Shown here: positions 25,853 through 33,663 of the stretch, in pieces
How the letters are laid out: each line of letters opens with the position of its first letter
Position numbering within the stretch: the first letter of the stretch is position 1
From: a virus
Reading direction: 5' to 3' (one strand)
DNA length: 34,792 bases
IMG/VR virus record: IMGVR_UViG_3300032241_001304
Span: 1 to 34,792 of that record
The notes under the pieces: model-generated
Database searches by the model: none
Told to the model about the DNA's origin: nothing
What the model saw: the letters and a program-made list of their open reading frames with translations, nothing else
Program-made: the position numbers and the translations under genes

Positions 25853-26653
25853 ATGGCAAAGTCATTACAATTTAGAAGATATGTGACGTCCGCCCTTGCT
25901 ACAATAACAGGAGCACAAGGCGAATTAATTGTTGACTCACAACAATGGAATCTTACATTACATGATGGTTCAACTCCTGGTGGAAATTATTTAATAACTG
26001 CACCACAATTGAGTTCTAACGTATCATTTTTATTAAGTGTTAATGCAACACAAAACAATAGTATTTTTGGTGCGTATGCTCAAGCAAATGCATCTAATAA
26101 TTTAGCACAAGCAGCATTTAATTTTGCTAACAATTACACAACCAATATTTTAACGATTGGAGGACAATCAGTTAATTTGGCAACTTCTGGAAACGTTACT
26201 ATTCCAGGAACAATTATATCTACAAACCAAATTACGTTAGTACCGGGTCTTGGTTTACAACAATACATATTTGATACTACCGGTTTAACTTTCCCTGATC
26301 GCACACAACAAAATACTGCGTACACAACAAACATACCACAAAACGTAATATCTGTTAGTCGTACACTAGCAAATACTGATTCAGCTAAACATTTATATTA
26401 CACAGGAAGTTCTAATGTATCATTAACTATACCTGATAATGGACAATTTAATTGGCCAATTGGTACAACAATTGTTATTGTTTCTAAATCAACATCTAGT
26501 GCAAATGTAACCATTACGCCTAACACAAACGTTTCTTTATATCTAGCAGGAAATCCATCTTCTGCATCTAGAAATGTAACAACTTATGGTATGGCAACAC
26601 TTTTAAATACCGCTGCAAATACTTGGTTCATCAATGGTTCAGGAGTAGTATAA
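25853..26653 (+). CDS. Small tail fibre protein with Mtd-like N-terminal domain
   Basis: The 266-aa protein begins with LQFRRYVTSALATITGAQGE, then LIVDSQQWNLTLHDG and STPGG. This resembles the N-terminal module of major-tropism-determinant-like and other phage fibres (RRG...GELxxDT...xxHDGxTxGG). Residues ~60-95 hold one unit of the Ala/Asn repeat (SVNATQNNSIFGAYAQANAS) that also builds the 2143-aa fibre. The C-terminal half is a beta module ending in ATLLNTAANTWFINGSGVV, common at fibre tips. AGAGG precedes ATG 25853. The gene sits between gp15 and gp16, which are adjacent in T4, so it looks like an inserted fibre gene. It probably attaches to the tail or neck, or pairs with the giant fibre. 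It ends in a one-base TAATG overlap with the next gene. Confidence 0.75.
   Translation: MAKSLQFRRYVTSALATITGAQGELIVDSQQWNLTLHDGSTPGGNYLITAPQLSSNVSFLLSVNATQNNSIFGAYAQANASNNLAQAAFNFANNYTTNILTIGGQSVNLATSGNVTIPGTIISTNQITLVPGLGLQQYIFDTTGLTFPDRTQQNTAYTTNIPQNVISVSRTLANTDSAKHLYYTGSSNVSLTIPDNGQFNWPIGTTIVIVSKSTSSANVTITPNTNVSLYLAGNPSSASRNVTTYGMATLLNTAANTWFINGSGVV
26641..26645 (+). promoter_or_regulatory. Ribosome-binding site AGGAG that fixes the start at 26653
   Basis: AGGAG lies 7 bases before ATG 26653, inside the end of the small fibre gene. It favours this start over an in-frame upstream codon at 26623, which would extend the protein into the fibre gene by 10 codons. Confidence 0.8.
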
Positions 26654-27288
26654 TGTCTATTGTTTCGGTGTTAATGAATAATGTCCAATCAATAACCATA
26701 TTGAAAAACCTTTATTATCCAGCAGTAACAGTTGGTACAAATAATGGTTGGACTTTAAACACCAGTAATACATATTCAATTCCATCTGGATTTACTTTTT
26801 TAAATACTATTGCATTTGACCCATCTCACATCGGGTCAAATTGTAGTTTAGCAAACACAAATCATTCAATTAGTTCTACTTCAAACCAATCAGGTATAAC
26901 AAATTATAAAATAATTTCAGGAACAAAAGTAATGTTCTCTGCAACATTATTAAATACAAATGGTACAGGCGATAATATTTTTATTGGTATTGTTAGACAA
27001 ACTTTTAATGTGTCGTATCATATAGGTTTTGATCCAGCTTCTCCAAGCGGTTACGGTGCAGGATTTGGTGATGATGGTTCGTTTGCTTATCATGGTACAA
27101 TTACAGCAGAACAATTCTTAGGTTACCCTAATTTTACAACAGCAGGTTCGTTGGTTGATGTTGCAGTTGATACAGTAAATAAAAAAATGTGGTATAGAGT
27201 AAATGGTGGAAATTGGAATAATAATGCCTCTTATGACCCAGGCACAAACACAGGCGGACTAGATATATCCGTATTAACAGGATTATAA
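26653..27288 (+). CDS. SPRY/lectin-like small virion or fibre protein
   Basis: This 211-aa protein starts at ATG 26653, chosen for the AGGAG site and the one-base overlap with the upstream stop. The sequence reads as a single beta-sandwich of SPRY or concanavalin-like type: KIISGTKVMFSATLL, IFIGIVRQTFNVSYHIGFDP, SGYGAGFGDDGSFAYHG, then VDVAVDTVNKKMWYRVNGGN-like strands and an NNASYDPGTNTGG loop. In SPRY-like proteins the VDxxxxxMWYRVNG hairpin is the most recognisable part. Proteins of this type in phages are thought to bind carbohydrates or host surface molecules. I infer a receptor-binding or decorating role from the fold and from pairing with the Mtd-like fibre. Identity of the fold is moderately sure; virion location is not shown. 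Confidence 0.68.
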   Translation: MSIVSVLMNNVQSITILKNLYYPAVTVGTNNGWTLNTSNTYSIPSGFTFLNTIAFDPSHIGSNCSLANTNHSISSTSNQSGITNYKIISGTKVMFSATLLNTNGTGDNIFIGIVRQTFNVSYHIGFDPASPSGYGAGFGDDGSFAYHGTITAEQFLGYPNFTTAGSLVDVAVDTVNKKMWYRVNGGNWNNNASYDPGTNTGGLDISVLTGL

Positions 27289-27291
27289 AAT

Positions 27292-27726
27292 ATGAGTAAC
27301 ATTGATAAATCTTTAAGTGATGCATTTAATATAAATCCAATTGGTGATTCAAAAAATGATTTATCTGGAACAAAAAGTCCAGTATTATCTACACACTATA
27401 AACAAGCCGATATTGAAGAAGATTTAAATGATGCATATCAACAATCAAAAGAAAATCTACAAGGTATTTTAGACCAAGGCAAAGATGCCATGGAAGAAAT
27501 ACTTAATATTGCCAAAGCAGGTCAACATCCTAGAGCGTTTGAGGTTTATGCTACACTATTAAAAAATATGACTGAAGCTAATGATAGACTTCTTAAAATC
27601 CAAAAAGAAATGCGTGAAATGGATAAAAAGAAAGAAGTTAATAATACTAATATTGACAAAGCCATTTTTGTTGGTTCAACGGCCGAACTAGGTAAACTGC
27701 TAAAAGGCAAAAAAGATGAACAATAA
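27292..27726 (+). CDS. 16: Terminase small subunit gp16-like
   Basis: The 144-aa protein matches gp16 of T4-like phages (164 aa in T4). The central region IEEDLNDAYQQSKENLQGIL, then MEEILNIAKAGQHPRAFEVY and LLKNMTEANDRLLKIQKEM, forms two long helices expected to oligomerise as a coiled-coil ring. The charged N- and C-termini are probably flexible. gp16 regulates the ATPase and nuclease of gp17 during initiation of DNA packaging. The C-terminal KGKKDEQ is basic-acidic. The gp17 gene begins inside its last codons (overlap of 11 bases), the normal coupling for this pair. The upstream gene ends only three bases before ATG 27292. Confidence 0.92.
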   Translation: MSNIDKSLSDAFNINPIGDSKNDLSGTKSPVLSTHYKQADIEEDLNDAYQQSKENLQGILDQGKDAMEEILNIAKAGQHPRAFEVYATLLKNMTEANDRLLKIQKEMREMDKKKEVNNTNIDKAIFVGSTAELGKLLKGKKDEQ

Positions 27727-29389
27727 AGAAAGTTACCGTGACAATCCCCTACTAAAAAGAGTTGGTGTTAGGGTAAACTATACGCAAGAACAATTAGATG
27801 AATATATTAAATGTGCTAAAGACCCTGTTTATTTTTCAAATTATATAAAAATTATTACACTAGACGAAGGTCTTGTTCCTTTTGAAATGTACGATTTTCA
27901 AAAAGAAATGATAAGGACTTTTCACGATAATCGTTTTGTTATTACTAAATGTCCTCGGCAGGTTGGTAAAACAACCACGGCAGTAGCTTATCTTTTATGG
28001 ACAATTCTATTCCAAGATTCACAAAACGTTGCCATTCTTGCTAACCGAGGTAACACGGCTCGTTCAATTTTAAGCAAACTTCAATTAGCCTATGAAAATT
28101 TACCAATGTGGTTACAACAAGGTGTAGTTGAATGGAACAAAGGGCGTATTGAGTTAGAGAACGGTTCAATTATTGTTGCAGATTCTACATCTTCCGCAGC
28201 TGCTCGTTCTGGTTCGTTTAACATTGTATTCTTAGATGAGTTTGCTTTCGTACCGTCTAATATTGCTTACGAATTTATTACTTCAGTTTATCCAGTTATT
28301 ACCGCTGGTACAAAAACAAAAATTCTAATTGTATCAACACCAAATGGTATGAATATGTTTTATAAGATTTGGAATGATGCAATTAATAAAAGAAATAATT
28401 ATGTACCATTTGAAATTCATTGGTCAATGGTGCCAGGCCGTGATGAAGAATGGAAAGAAGAAACAATTAAAAACACATCTGAACATCAGTTCAGACAAGA
28501 ATTTGAAACCGAGTTTTTAGGTTCTTCAAACACTTTAATTTCTGCAAAAAAACTACAACAATTGACTTATAAAGTACCAATTGCAGAACACGACATGGTA
28601 AAAATTTATAAAAATCCAGTTAAAGGAGATGATGAGAATAAAAAAGACCACTTGTATGCTGTTTGGGTAGATGTGTCGGAAGGTAAAAATTTAGACTGTT
28701 CAACATTTTCTGTAATAGATATATCGACCATGCCTTACGAACAAGTAGCTACTTATAAAAGTTCTTCTATTTCTCCCATATTATTTCCTACAGTAATTCA
28801 TAATGTTGCTCGTTTATACAATGATGCATATATTTTAGTAGAGATAAATAACACACCACAGGTTGCAGACATTTTACACCATGACCTGGAATATGAGAAT
28901 GTATTTAAAGTATTTACTGGAAATAAAAAACCTCAACAATTGTCTGCTGGGTTTGCCAGAGGTATACAATTAGGCCTTAAAATGTCCACACAAGTTAAAA
29001 GAATTGGTTGTTCCAATTTAAAAACTTTGTTGGAATCAGATAAATTGATTATTAATGATTTTGATACCATATCAGAATTAACTACTTTTGTAGCAGCCAA
29101 ATCGTCTTTTGCTGCGGAATCCGATGCAAATGATGATATGGTAATGGGTTTGGTGATGTTTGCATGGGCAACCACGCAAAAGTACTTTAGAGAAATAGTA
29201 CAACATGATGTAAGAAAACAGATTCAGTTAGAAAATTTAAATCAATTAGATGAGGAAGTGTTACCTGCACCAATCATTGAAGATGGTTTAAGACATAAAT
29301 TTGAAGTAATAGATGGTGACGTTTGGGAAAAAGCAGATTCAGAACCCACATATGCAGGTTTTTTACGTGATACATTGCGGAATCTATAA
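27716..29389 (+). CDS. 17: Terminase large subunit gp17-like (packaging ATPase/nuclease)
   Basis: The 557-aa protein (610 in T4) carries a complete two-domain terminase. An adenine-binding region FEMYDFQKEMI lies at 56-66. Walker A is CPRQVGKTT at 79-87, and Walker B IVFLDE at about 170-175 has the catalytic Glu175. The coupling motif IVSTPNG is at about 205-211. The C-terminal RNase H-like nuclease shows the three acidic residues expected: Asp319 (VDVSEG), Glu376 (LVEINN) and Asp473/474 (ANDDMVM). It pumps DNA through the portal into the prohead and cuts the concatemer. The ATG at 27716 lies inside gp16. All key residues are present, so the enzyme appears intact. Confidence 0.97.
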   Translation: MNNKESYRDNPLLKRVGVRVNYTQEQLDEYIKCAKDPVYFSNYIKIITLDEGLVPFEMYDFQKEMIRTFHDNRFVITKCPRQVGKTTTAVAYLLWTILFQDSQNVAILANRGNTARSILSKLQLAYENLPMWLQQGVVEWNKGRIELENGSIIVADSTSSAAARSGSFNIVFLDEFAFVPSNIAYEFITSVYPVITAGTKTKILIVSTPNGMNMFYKIWNDAINKRNNYVPFEIHWSMVPGRDEEWKEETIKNTSEHQFRQEFETEFLGSSNTLISAKKLQQLTYKVPIAEHDMVKIYKNPVKGDDENKKDHLYAVWVDVSEGKNLDCSTFSVIDISTMPYEQVATYKSSSISPILFPTVIHNVARLYNDAYILVEINNTPQVADILHHDLEYENVFKVFTGNKKPQQLSAGFARGIQLGLKMSTQVKRIGCSNLKTLLESDKLIINDFDTISELTTFVAAKSSFAAESDANDDMVMGLVMFAWATTQKYFREIVQHDVRKQIQLENLNQLDEEVLPAPIIEDGLRHKFEVIDGDVWEKADSEPTYAGFLRDTLRNL

Positions 29390-29391
29390 AA

Positions 29392-29399
29392 CATAAATA
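29392..29399 (+). promoter_or_regulatory. T4-type late promoter box CATAAATA before gp18
   Basis: Exact NATAAATA two bases after the gp17 stop, followed by a 51-base leader with AAGGAG at 29438-29443 before the sheath gene. This is the longest leader seen among the late genes here, consistent with separate strong expression of the sheath. Confidence 0.65.
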
Positions 29400-29450
29400 T
29401 CATTATGGTATTTAAACAGCCAATAACATCATATTCAAGGAGATAATAAA

Positions 29451-31163
29451 ATGGCATTTTCAATCTCTCCAGGCGTAACCGTATCTGAAGTCGACTTAAC
29501 AACAGTCGTTCCTTCAGTTTCAACTACAGCCGGTGCTTTTGCAGGTAATTTTGTGTGGGGACCTTGCAATAAACGTATTTCAGTAGATAGTGAAACAACA
29601 CTAAACTCATATTTTTTTGATCCAGACGCTAACACCTATGTCTCATATTATTCTGCGGCTTCTTTTTTAGCATATGGTAATAATTTAAAAGTTGTTCGTG
29701 CTTTAGCTGCAAACGCTAAAAATGCAACTGCAAATTCATCTGCTATTGCTCCACAGATTGCTAATGCAGACATTTATGAAGCTTCTTATTTAAACAGTAC
29801 CAATAATAATGCTCAATCAGCATTTGTTGCTAGATATACAGGTGCTTTAGGTAATTCATTAACCGTTTCTATTATAGATGCTGGTTCTACATTCTCAACC
29901 TGGAACATTAACGGTATCGGTGTTTCTTCATATTTCCCAGCTGCACCAGGCACTTCAGCATCTTGTTCTGCTGGTGGCGGTACAAATGATGAAGTACATA
30001 TCGTTGTTATGGATACAGGTGGAATGTTTAGTGGTACAAAAAATACAGTATTAGAAGTTTTCCCATTTGCGTCTAAAGGATTTGATGCAGTAGATTCATT
30101 AGGAAATTCATCTTATTGGAAAAATGTGTTGTTCAATAACTCAGAATACATTTTTGCCATGGATCCTCCAAACTACTCATCAACAAGTGGCACTTGGGGT
30201 TCAACAATTACTGGTACCGCATTTACAACTTTAGCAACATCATACACATATGCACTATCAAATGGTGCAGACGATACACCAAGCGATAGCGCATTACAAA
30301 ATGCTTTCAGTTATTTTGTTAATTCAGAAGCTGTTGATATTTCTTTAGTGGTTACTGGTGGTGCAAGTATTGCTGTACAACAGTATGTTATTGATAATAT
30401 TGCAAATGCTCGTAAAGATTGTGTAGCTTTTATTTCTCCACCATCTAGTGCAGTTGTTAACCAAAATGGTAACGAAGTAACTAATATTACTACATGGTAC
30501 AATTCTTTAGCTAGAACTACAAGTTATGCAGTTGCTGATACCGGTTGGAAATACATGTATGACAAGTACAATAACACATATCGTTATATTCCATTAAATG
30601 CGGATATTGCCGGTTTGTGTGTATATACCGATACGGTTCGTGACCCATGGTTCTCACCTGCAGGTTATAATCGTGGCAGTTTAAAAAATGTTGTTAAGTT
30701 GGCATGGAATCCAAACAAATCACAAAGAGATACTTTGTATTCTTTAGGTATTAACCCAGTTGATACTTTCCCTGGCCAAGGTACTATTTTGTTTGGTGAT
30801 AAAACTTTACAATCTAAACCATCTGCATTTGATAGAATTAATGTCCGTAGATTGTTTATTACATTAGAAAAAGCAATTTCTACTGCTTCTAAATTCTCAT
30901 TGTTTGAATTTAACGATGATTTTACTCGTAATCAGTTTGTTGCTTTAGTAACACCTTTCTTGCGTGATATTCAAGGTCGCCGTGGTATCTATGACTTCCG
31001 TGTTGTTTGCGATAAAACAAATAATACTCCACAAGTTATTGATGCTAATCAGTTTGTTGGTGACATCTATATCAAGCCTGCTCGTGCTGTTAACTTCATT
31101 CAATTGAATTTTGTTGCAGCAAGGACTGGTGTAGATTTTAGCGAAGTCGTTGGTAAATTCTAA
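29451..31163 (+). CDS. 18: Tail sheath protein gp18-like
   Basis: The 570-aa protein (659 in T4) starts with SISPGVTVSEVDLTTVVPSV and AGNFVWGPCNK, the conserved N-terminus of myovirus sheath proteins. It ends with a conserved C-terminal domain: DPWFSPAGYNRG, NPVDTFPGQGTILFGDKTL, INVRRLFITLEKAI, FEFNDDFTRNQFV and a GVDFSEVVGKF tail. The middle is a more variable surface domain, shorter than in T4. The sheath subunit surrounds the tube and contracts to drive the tube into the host. A strong AAGGAG ribosome-binding site and its own late promoter box fit a highly expressed product. Confidence 0.97.
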   Translation: MAFSISPGVTVSEVDLTTVVPSVSTTAGAFAGNFVWGPCNKRISVDSETTLNSYFFDPDANTYVSYYSAASFLAYGNNLKVVRALAANAKNATANSSAIAPQIANADIYEASYLNSTNNNAQSAFVARYTGALGNSLTVSIIDAGSTFSTWNINGIGVSSYFPAAPGTSASCSAGGGTNDEVHIVVMDTGGMFSGTKNTVLEVFPFASKGFDAVDSLGNSSYWKNVLFNNSEYIFAMDPPNYSSTSGTWGSTITGTAFTTLATSYTYALSNGADDTPSDSALQNAFSYFVNSEAVDISLVVTGGASIAVQQYVIDNIANARKDCVAFISPPSSAVVNQNGNEVTNITTWYNSLARTTSYAVADTGWKYMYDKYNNTYRYIPLNADIAGLCVYTDTVRDPWFSPAGYNRGSLKNVVKLAWNPNKSQRDTLYSLGINPVDTFPGQGTILFGDKTLQSKPSAFDRINVRRLFITLEKAISTASKFSLFEFNDDFTRNQFVALVTPFLRDIQGRRGIYDFRVVCDKTNNTPQVIDANQFVGDIYIKPARAVNFIQLNFVAARTGVDFSEVVGKF

Positions 31164-31169
31164 TAAATA
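31162..31169 (+). promoter_or_regulatory. T4-type late promoter box AATAAATA before gp19
   Basis: Exact NATAAATA overlapping the gp18 stop codon, 23 bases before the gp19 ATG, which has a TAGGAG ribosome-binding site. Confidence 0.65.
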
Positions 31170-31192
31170 ATTCAACGATATAGGAGAAAAAA

Positions 31193-31738
31193 ATGGCATT
31201 TAACGTATCAGAATTTAGAGCGAATATGATTGGAGACGGAGCTCGTCCCAATCTATTCCAAGTTGAATTAACCTTTCCAACAATTGCTCAAAATGGTGTT
31301 GCAGCTGCACAAGCAACAACTTTCCAAGCAAAGTCTGCTCAACTTCCAGGTTCAACAATTGGTGTAGCACCGCTTTATTACTTTGGTCGTGAATTAAAAT
31401 TTGCAGGCAATAGAACATTTACTGACTGGACAATAACTATTATTGAAGATGAGAACTTTACAGTTCGTAATTCAATGGAATCATGGTTAAATGCAATCAA
31501 CAGTCATGCTGGTAATATTCGTAATCCTGCTGCTAATGAACTTCCAGGTTACACAGTTGATGCTTTTGTTACTCAGTTTAGTAAAACTGGAGATTCTTTG
31601 AAGAAATATAGATTTGTTGGTTTATTCCCATTAGATGTTGCACCAATTGATTTAGATTGGGGCACTAATGACACCATTGAAGAATATGCAGTAACCTTTG
31701 CATATCAATGGTGGGAAACAGATGGCGTCACAACCTAA
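31193..31738 (+). CDS. 19: Tail tube protein gp19-like
   Basis: The 181-aa protein (163 in T4) matches gp19. RPNLFQVELTFP is followed by FQAKSAQLPGSTIG, the conserved ELKFAGNRTFTDWTITIIED, then a helix NSMESWLNAIN. The end has RFVGLFPLDVAPIDLDWG, then IEEYAVTFAYQWWE. The subunit forms hexameric rings stacked into the inner tube through which DNA passes. gp18 and gp19 are adjacent as in T4, each with its own late promoter box. The intrinsic terminator just downstream ends the sheath-tube transcription unit. Confidence 0.97.
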   Translation: MAFNVSEFRANMIGDGARPNLFQVELTFPTIAQNGVAAAQATTFQAKSAQLPGSTIGVAPLYYFGRELKFAGNRTFTDWTITIIEDENFTVRNSMESWLNAINSHAGNIRNPAANELPGYTVDAFVTQFSKTGDSLKKYRFVGLFPLDVAPIDLDWGTNDTIEEYAVTFAYQWWETDGVTT

Positions 31739-31753
31739 TCTATTTAATTTTAC

Positions 31754-31789
31754 GAAAGGGACGAAAGTCCCTTTCATTATGTTTTTTTT
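31754..31789 (+). terminator. Rho-independent terminator after gp19
   Basis: A perfect nine-base stem GAAAGGGAC / GTCCCTTTC (31754-31762 with 31767-31775) closes a GAAA tetraloop. It is followed after six bases by a run of eight T (31782-31789). Stem, stable tetraloop and T-run make a strong intrinsic terminator. Confidence 0.9.
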
Positions 31790-31808
31790 GACTTGGAAAT
31801 AAAATAAT

Positions 31809-33443
31809 ATGGCAGCTAATAAATTCTCACTTTTTGGTTTTACTATTTCACGGAAAGAGTCTGAAGATGAACAATCCGTGCAACAATCTTTCACGCCCCC
31901 AACAAACGACGATGGCGCTCTCACCATTACTTCTGCGGCATATTATGGAACATATGTTGATTTAGACGGCACAGCAAAAAACGAAATTGAATTAATTTCA
32001 CGTTATCGTGAAATGGCCATGCAGCCAGAAATTGAATCAGCTATTGATGATATTATTAATGAAGCCATTTGCCAAGACGATGATGGTAGAAATATTAAAA
32101 TGGTATTAGACGATTTACCTGTTCCTGATAAAATTAAAAAAGCACTACAAACAGAATTTGGTACCATACTTAAATTGTTAAACTATAACAATATGGCACA
32201 GGACATTTTCCGTAGATATTATGTCGATGGTAGATTATATTTCCATGTTATTATTGATAGAGAAAAACCAATTGAAGGCATGAAAGAATTGCGTTATATT
32301 GACCCACGTAAATTACGCAAAGTGCGTGAAGTCAAAAAGAAAAAAGATGAGCGTACTGGCGTGGAGGTTATGAATGTTATCAACGAATATTACATTTACA
32401 ATGACAAGGTTGTGTCTGGTTCTTCTAGCAACTTTGGTCCCGTTGGAGTTCGTATCACTACCGACTCCATTATTTCTGTTGTTAGTGGTCTTATGGATTC
32501 CCGCCGTGCTGTGGTCCTCTCGTATCTTCATAAAGCTATTAAACCACTTAACCAATTAAGGATGATAGAAGATGCAACTGTCATATATCGAATTTCTAGG
32601 GCTCCTGAGCGTAGGATTTTTTATATTGATGTGGGTAATCTTCCGAAATTAAAAGCAGAACAATATCTCCGTGACATCATGGTTAAATACAAGAACAAGC
32701 TTGTATATGATGCCAACACAGGTGAAGTTCGTGATGACCGTAAATTTATGTCTATGATGGAAGATTTTTGGTTACCACGTAGAGAAGGCGGAAAAGGTAC
32801 AGAAATTTCTACTTTGCCTGGGGGTCAAAATTTAGGTGAGTTAGAAGATGTTAAATATTTTGAAAAAAAATTATACAAAGCATTATGTGTTCCTATTTCA
32901 CGTTTAAATCCAGAATCTTCTGGTTTTTCTCTTGGTCGTGTAAATGAAATTACACGTGACGAATTAAAGTTTGCTAAATTTGTTGACCGTATGCGTAACA
33001 AATTTGCTGATTTATTTGACCAAGCAATGCGTGTACAATGTGTATTAAAAGGCATTTGTACGGTAGAAGAATGGAATGAATTTAAAGAACACATTTATTA
33101 TGACTTTATTAAAGACAATAACTTTACTGAACTTAAAGATGCTGAGTTAATGAAAGAGCGTTTAGCTTTATTACAAGAAGTGGATCCATATACAGGTCGT
33201 TATTTTTCACAAGCATGGATTCAAAGAAATGTATTACGTTTAAATGATGAAGATATTAAAGAAATGCAAGCTGAGATTGATGAAGAAAAAGCAATGGGTC
33301 TTGGTTTACCACAACAAACAATGAATGACGTAGCACAAGCTTCAATGATGTCTGATGTACCATCACAACCAACACATCCAGACGATTTAAAAGCAATGCA
33401 AAAAGAAGAAACTACGTTTAACAAAGTGAAACGTTTATTATAA
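31809..33443 (+). CDS. 20: Portal vertex protein gp20-like
   Basis: The 544-aa protein (524 in T4) matches gp20. Features are a GTYVDLDG segment, EIELISRYREMAMQPEIESA, IDDIINEAICQDD, then FRRYYVDGRLYFHVIID, YIDPRKLRKVREVKK and a central SYLHKAIKPLNQLRMIEDA helix. It continues with ISRAPERRIFYIDVGNLPK, YKNKLVYDANTGEVRDDRK, SMMEDFWLPRREGGKGTEI, STLPGGQNLGELEDVKYF and PISRLNPESSGFSLGR. A dodecameric ring of gp20 sits at one head vertex, nucleates prohead assembly and is the channel for packaging by gp17. The gene follows the terminator by about 20 bases. I see only a weak GGAAA ribosome-binding site and no exact late promoter box in front of it. Confidence 0.97.
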   Translation: MAANKFSLFGFTISRKESEDEQSVQQSFTPPTNDDGALTITSAAYYGTYVDLDGTAKNEIELISRYREMAMQPEIESAIDDIINEAICQDDDGRNIKMVLDDLPVPDKIKKALQTEFGTILKLLNYNNMAQDIFRRYYVDGRLYFHVIIDREKPIEGMKELRYIDPRKLRKVREVKKKKDERTGVEVMNVINEYYIYNDKVVSGSSSNFGPVGVRITTDSIISVVSGLMDSRRAVVLSYLHKAIKPLNQLRMIEDATVIYRISRAPERRIFYIDVGNLPKLKAEQYLRDIMVKYKNKLVYDANTGEVRDDRKFMSMMEDFWLPRREGGKGTEISTLPGGQNLGELEDVKYFEKKLYKALCVPISRLNPESSGFSLGRVNEITRDELKFAKFVDRMRNKFADLFDQAMRVQCVLKGICTVEEWNEFKEHIYYDFIKDNNFTELKDAELMKERLALLQEVDPYTGRYFSQAWIQRNVLRLNDEDIKEMQAEIDEEKAMGLGLPQQTMNDVAQASMMSDVPSQPTHPDDLKAMQKEETTFNKVKRLL

Positions 33444-33446
33444 ATA
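33439..33446 (+). promoter_or_regulatory. T4-type late promoter box TATAAATA before the gp67-like gene
   Basis: This is the exact T4 consensus TATAAATA, spanning the gp20 stop codon and 25 bases before ATG 33472, which has a TAGGAG ribosome-binding site. It would serve the core protein, the 188-aa gene and the protease. Confidence 0.7.
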
Positions 33447-33471
33447 GTTAAACCGCATATAGGAGAATTAA

Positions 33472-33660
33472 ATGTCTGATTACTCAACTAGAAATATTAT
33501 TGACTACGCAATGGACGATAACGGTATTAAATTTAGAGAAGCTTTATATGCTTCTATACATGACAAAGTTTCCGCTCACATCGAAGATAAGATGAAAGAG
33601 CTTTCTAAAAATATCGTTAATGAGCCAGAAGAAGAAGTTAATGCAGAAGAAAGCGAATAA
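33472..33660 (+). CDS. 67: Prohead core protein gp67-like
   Basis: This is a 62-aa, highly charged protein between portal and protease, the position of T4 gene 67 (80 aa). The N-terminal NIIDYAMDDNGIKFREALYA is followed by a helix HDKVSAHIEDKMKELSKNIV and an acidic tail EPEEEVNAEESE. In T4 this small scaffold component fills the prohead and is cut by gp21 into internal peptides. Length, acidic tail, helical nature and location all agree. Sequence similarity of so short a protein is weak evidence on its own. TAGGAG and a perfect late promoter box precede it. Confidence 0.8.
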   Translation: MSDYSTRNIIDYAMDDNGIKFREALYASIHDKVSAHIEDKMKELSKNIVNEPEEEVNAEESE

Positions 33661-33663
33661 TAA

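Noticed and set aside
26623-26652. Upstream in-frame start for the SPRY-like gene
   Set aside because: AGGAG at 26641-26645 and the one-base overlap at 26653 make the later ATG much more likely.
31788-31808. TTGACT followed by an AT-rich stretch as a sigma70-type promoter for gp20
   Set aside because: There is no -10 box at the proper distance before the ATG, and T4-type late genes do not use a -35 box.
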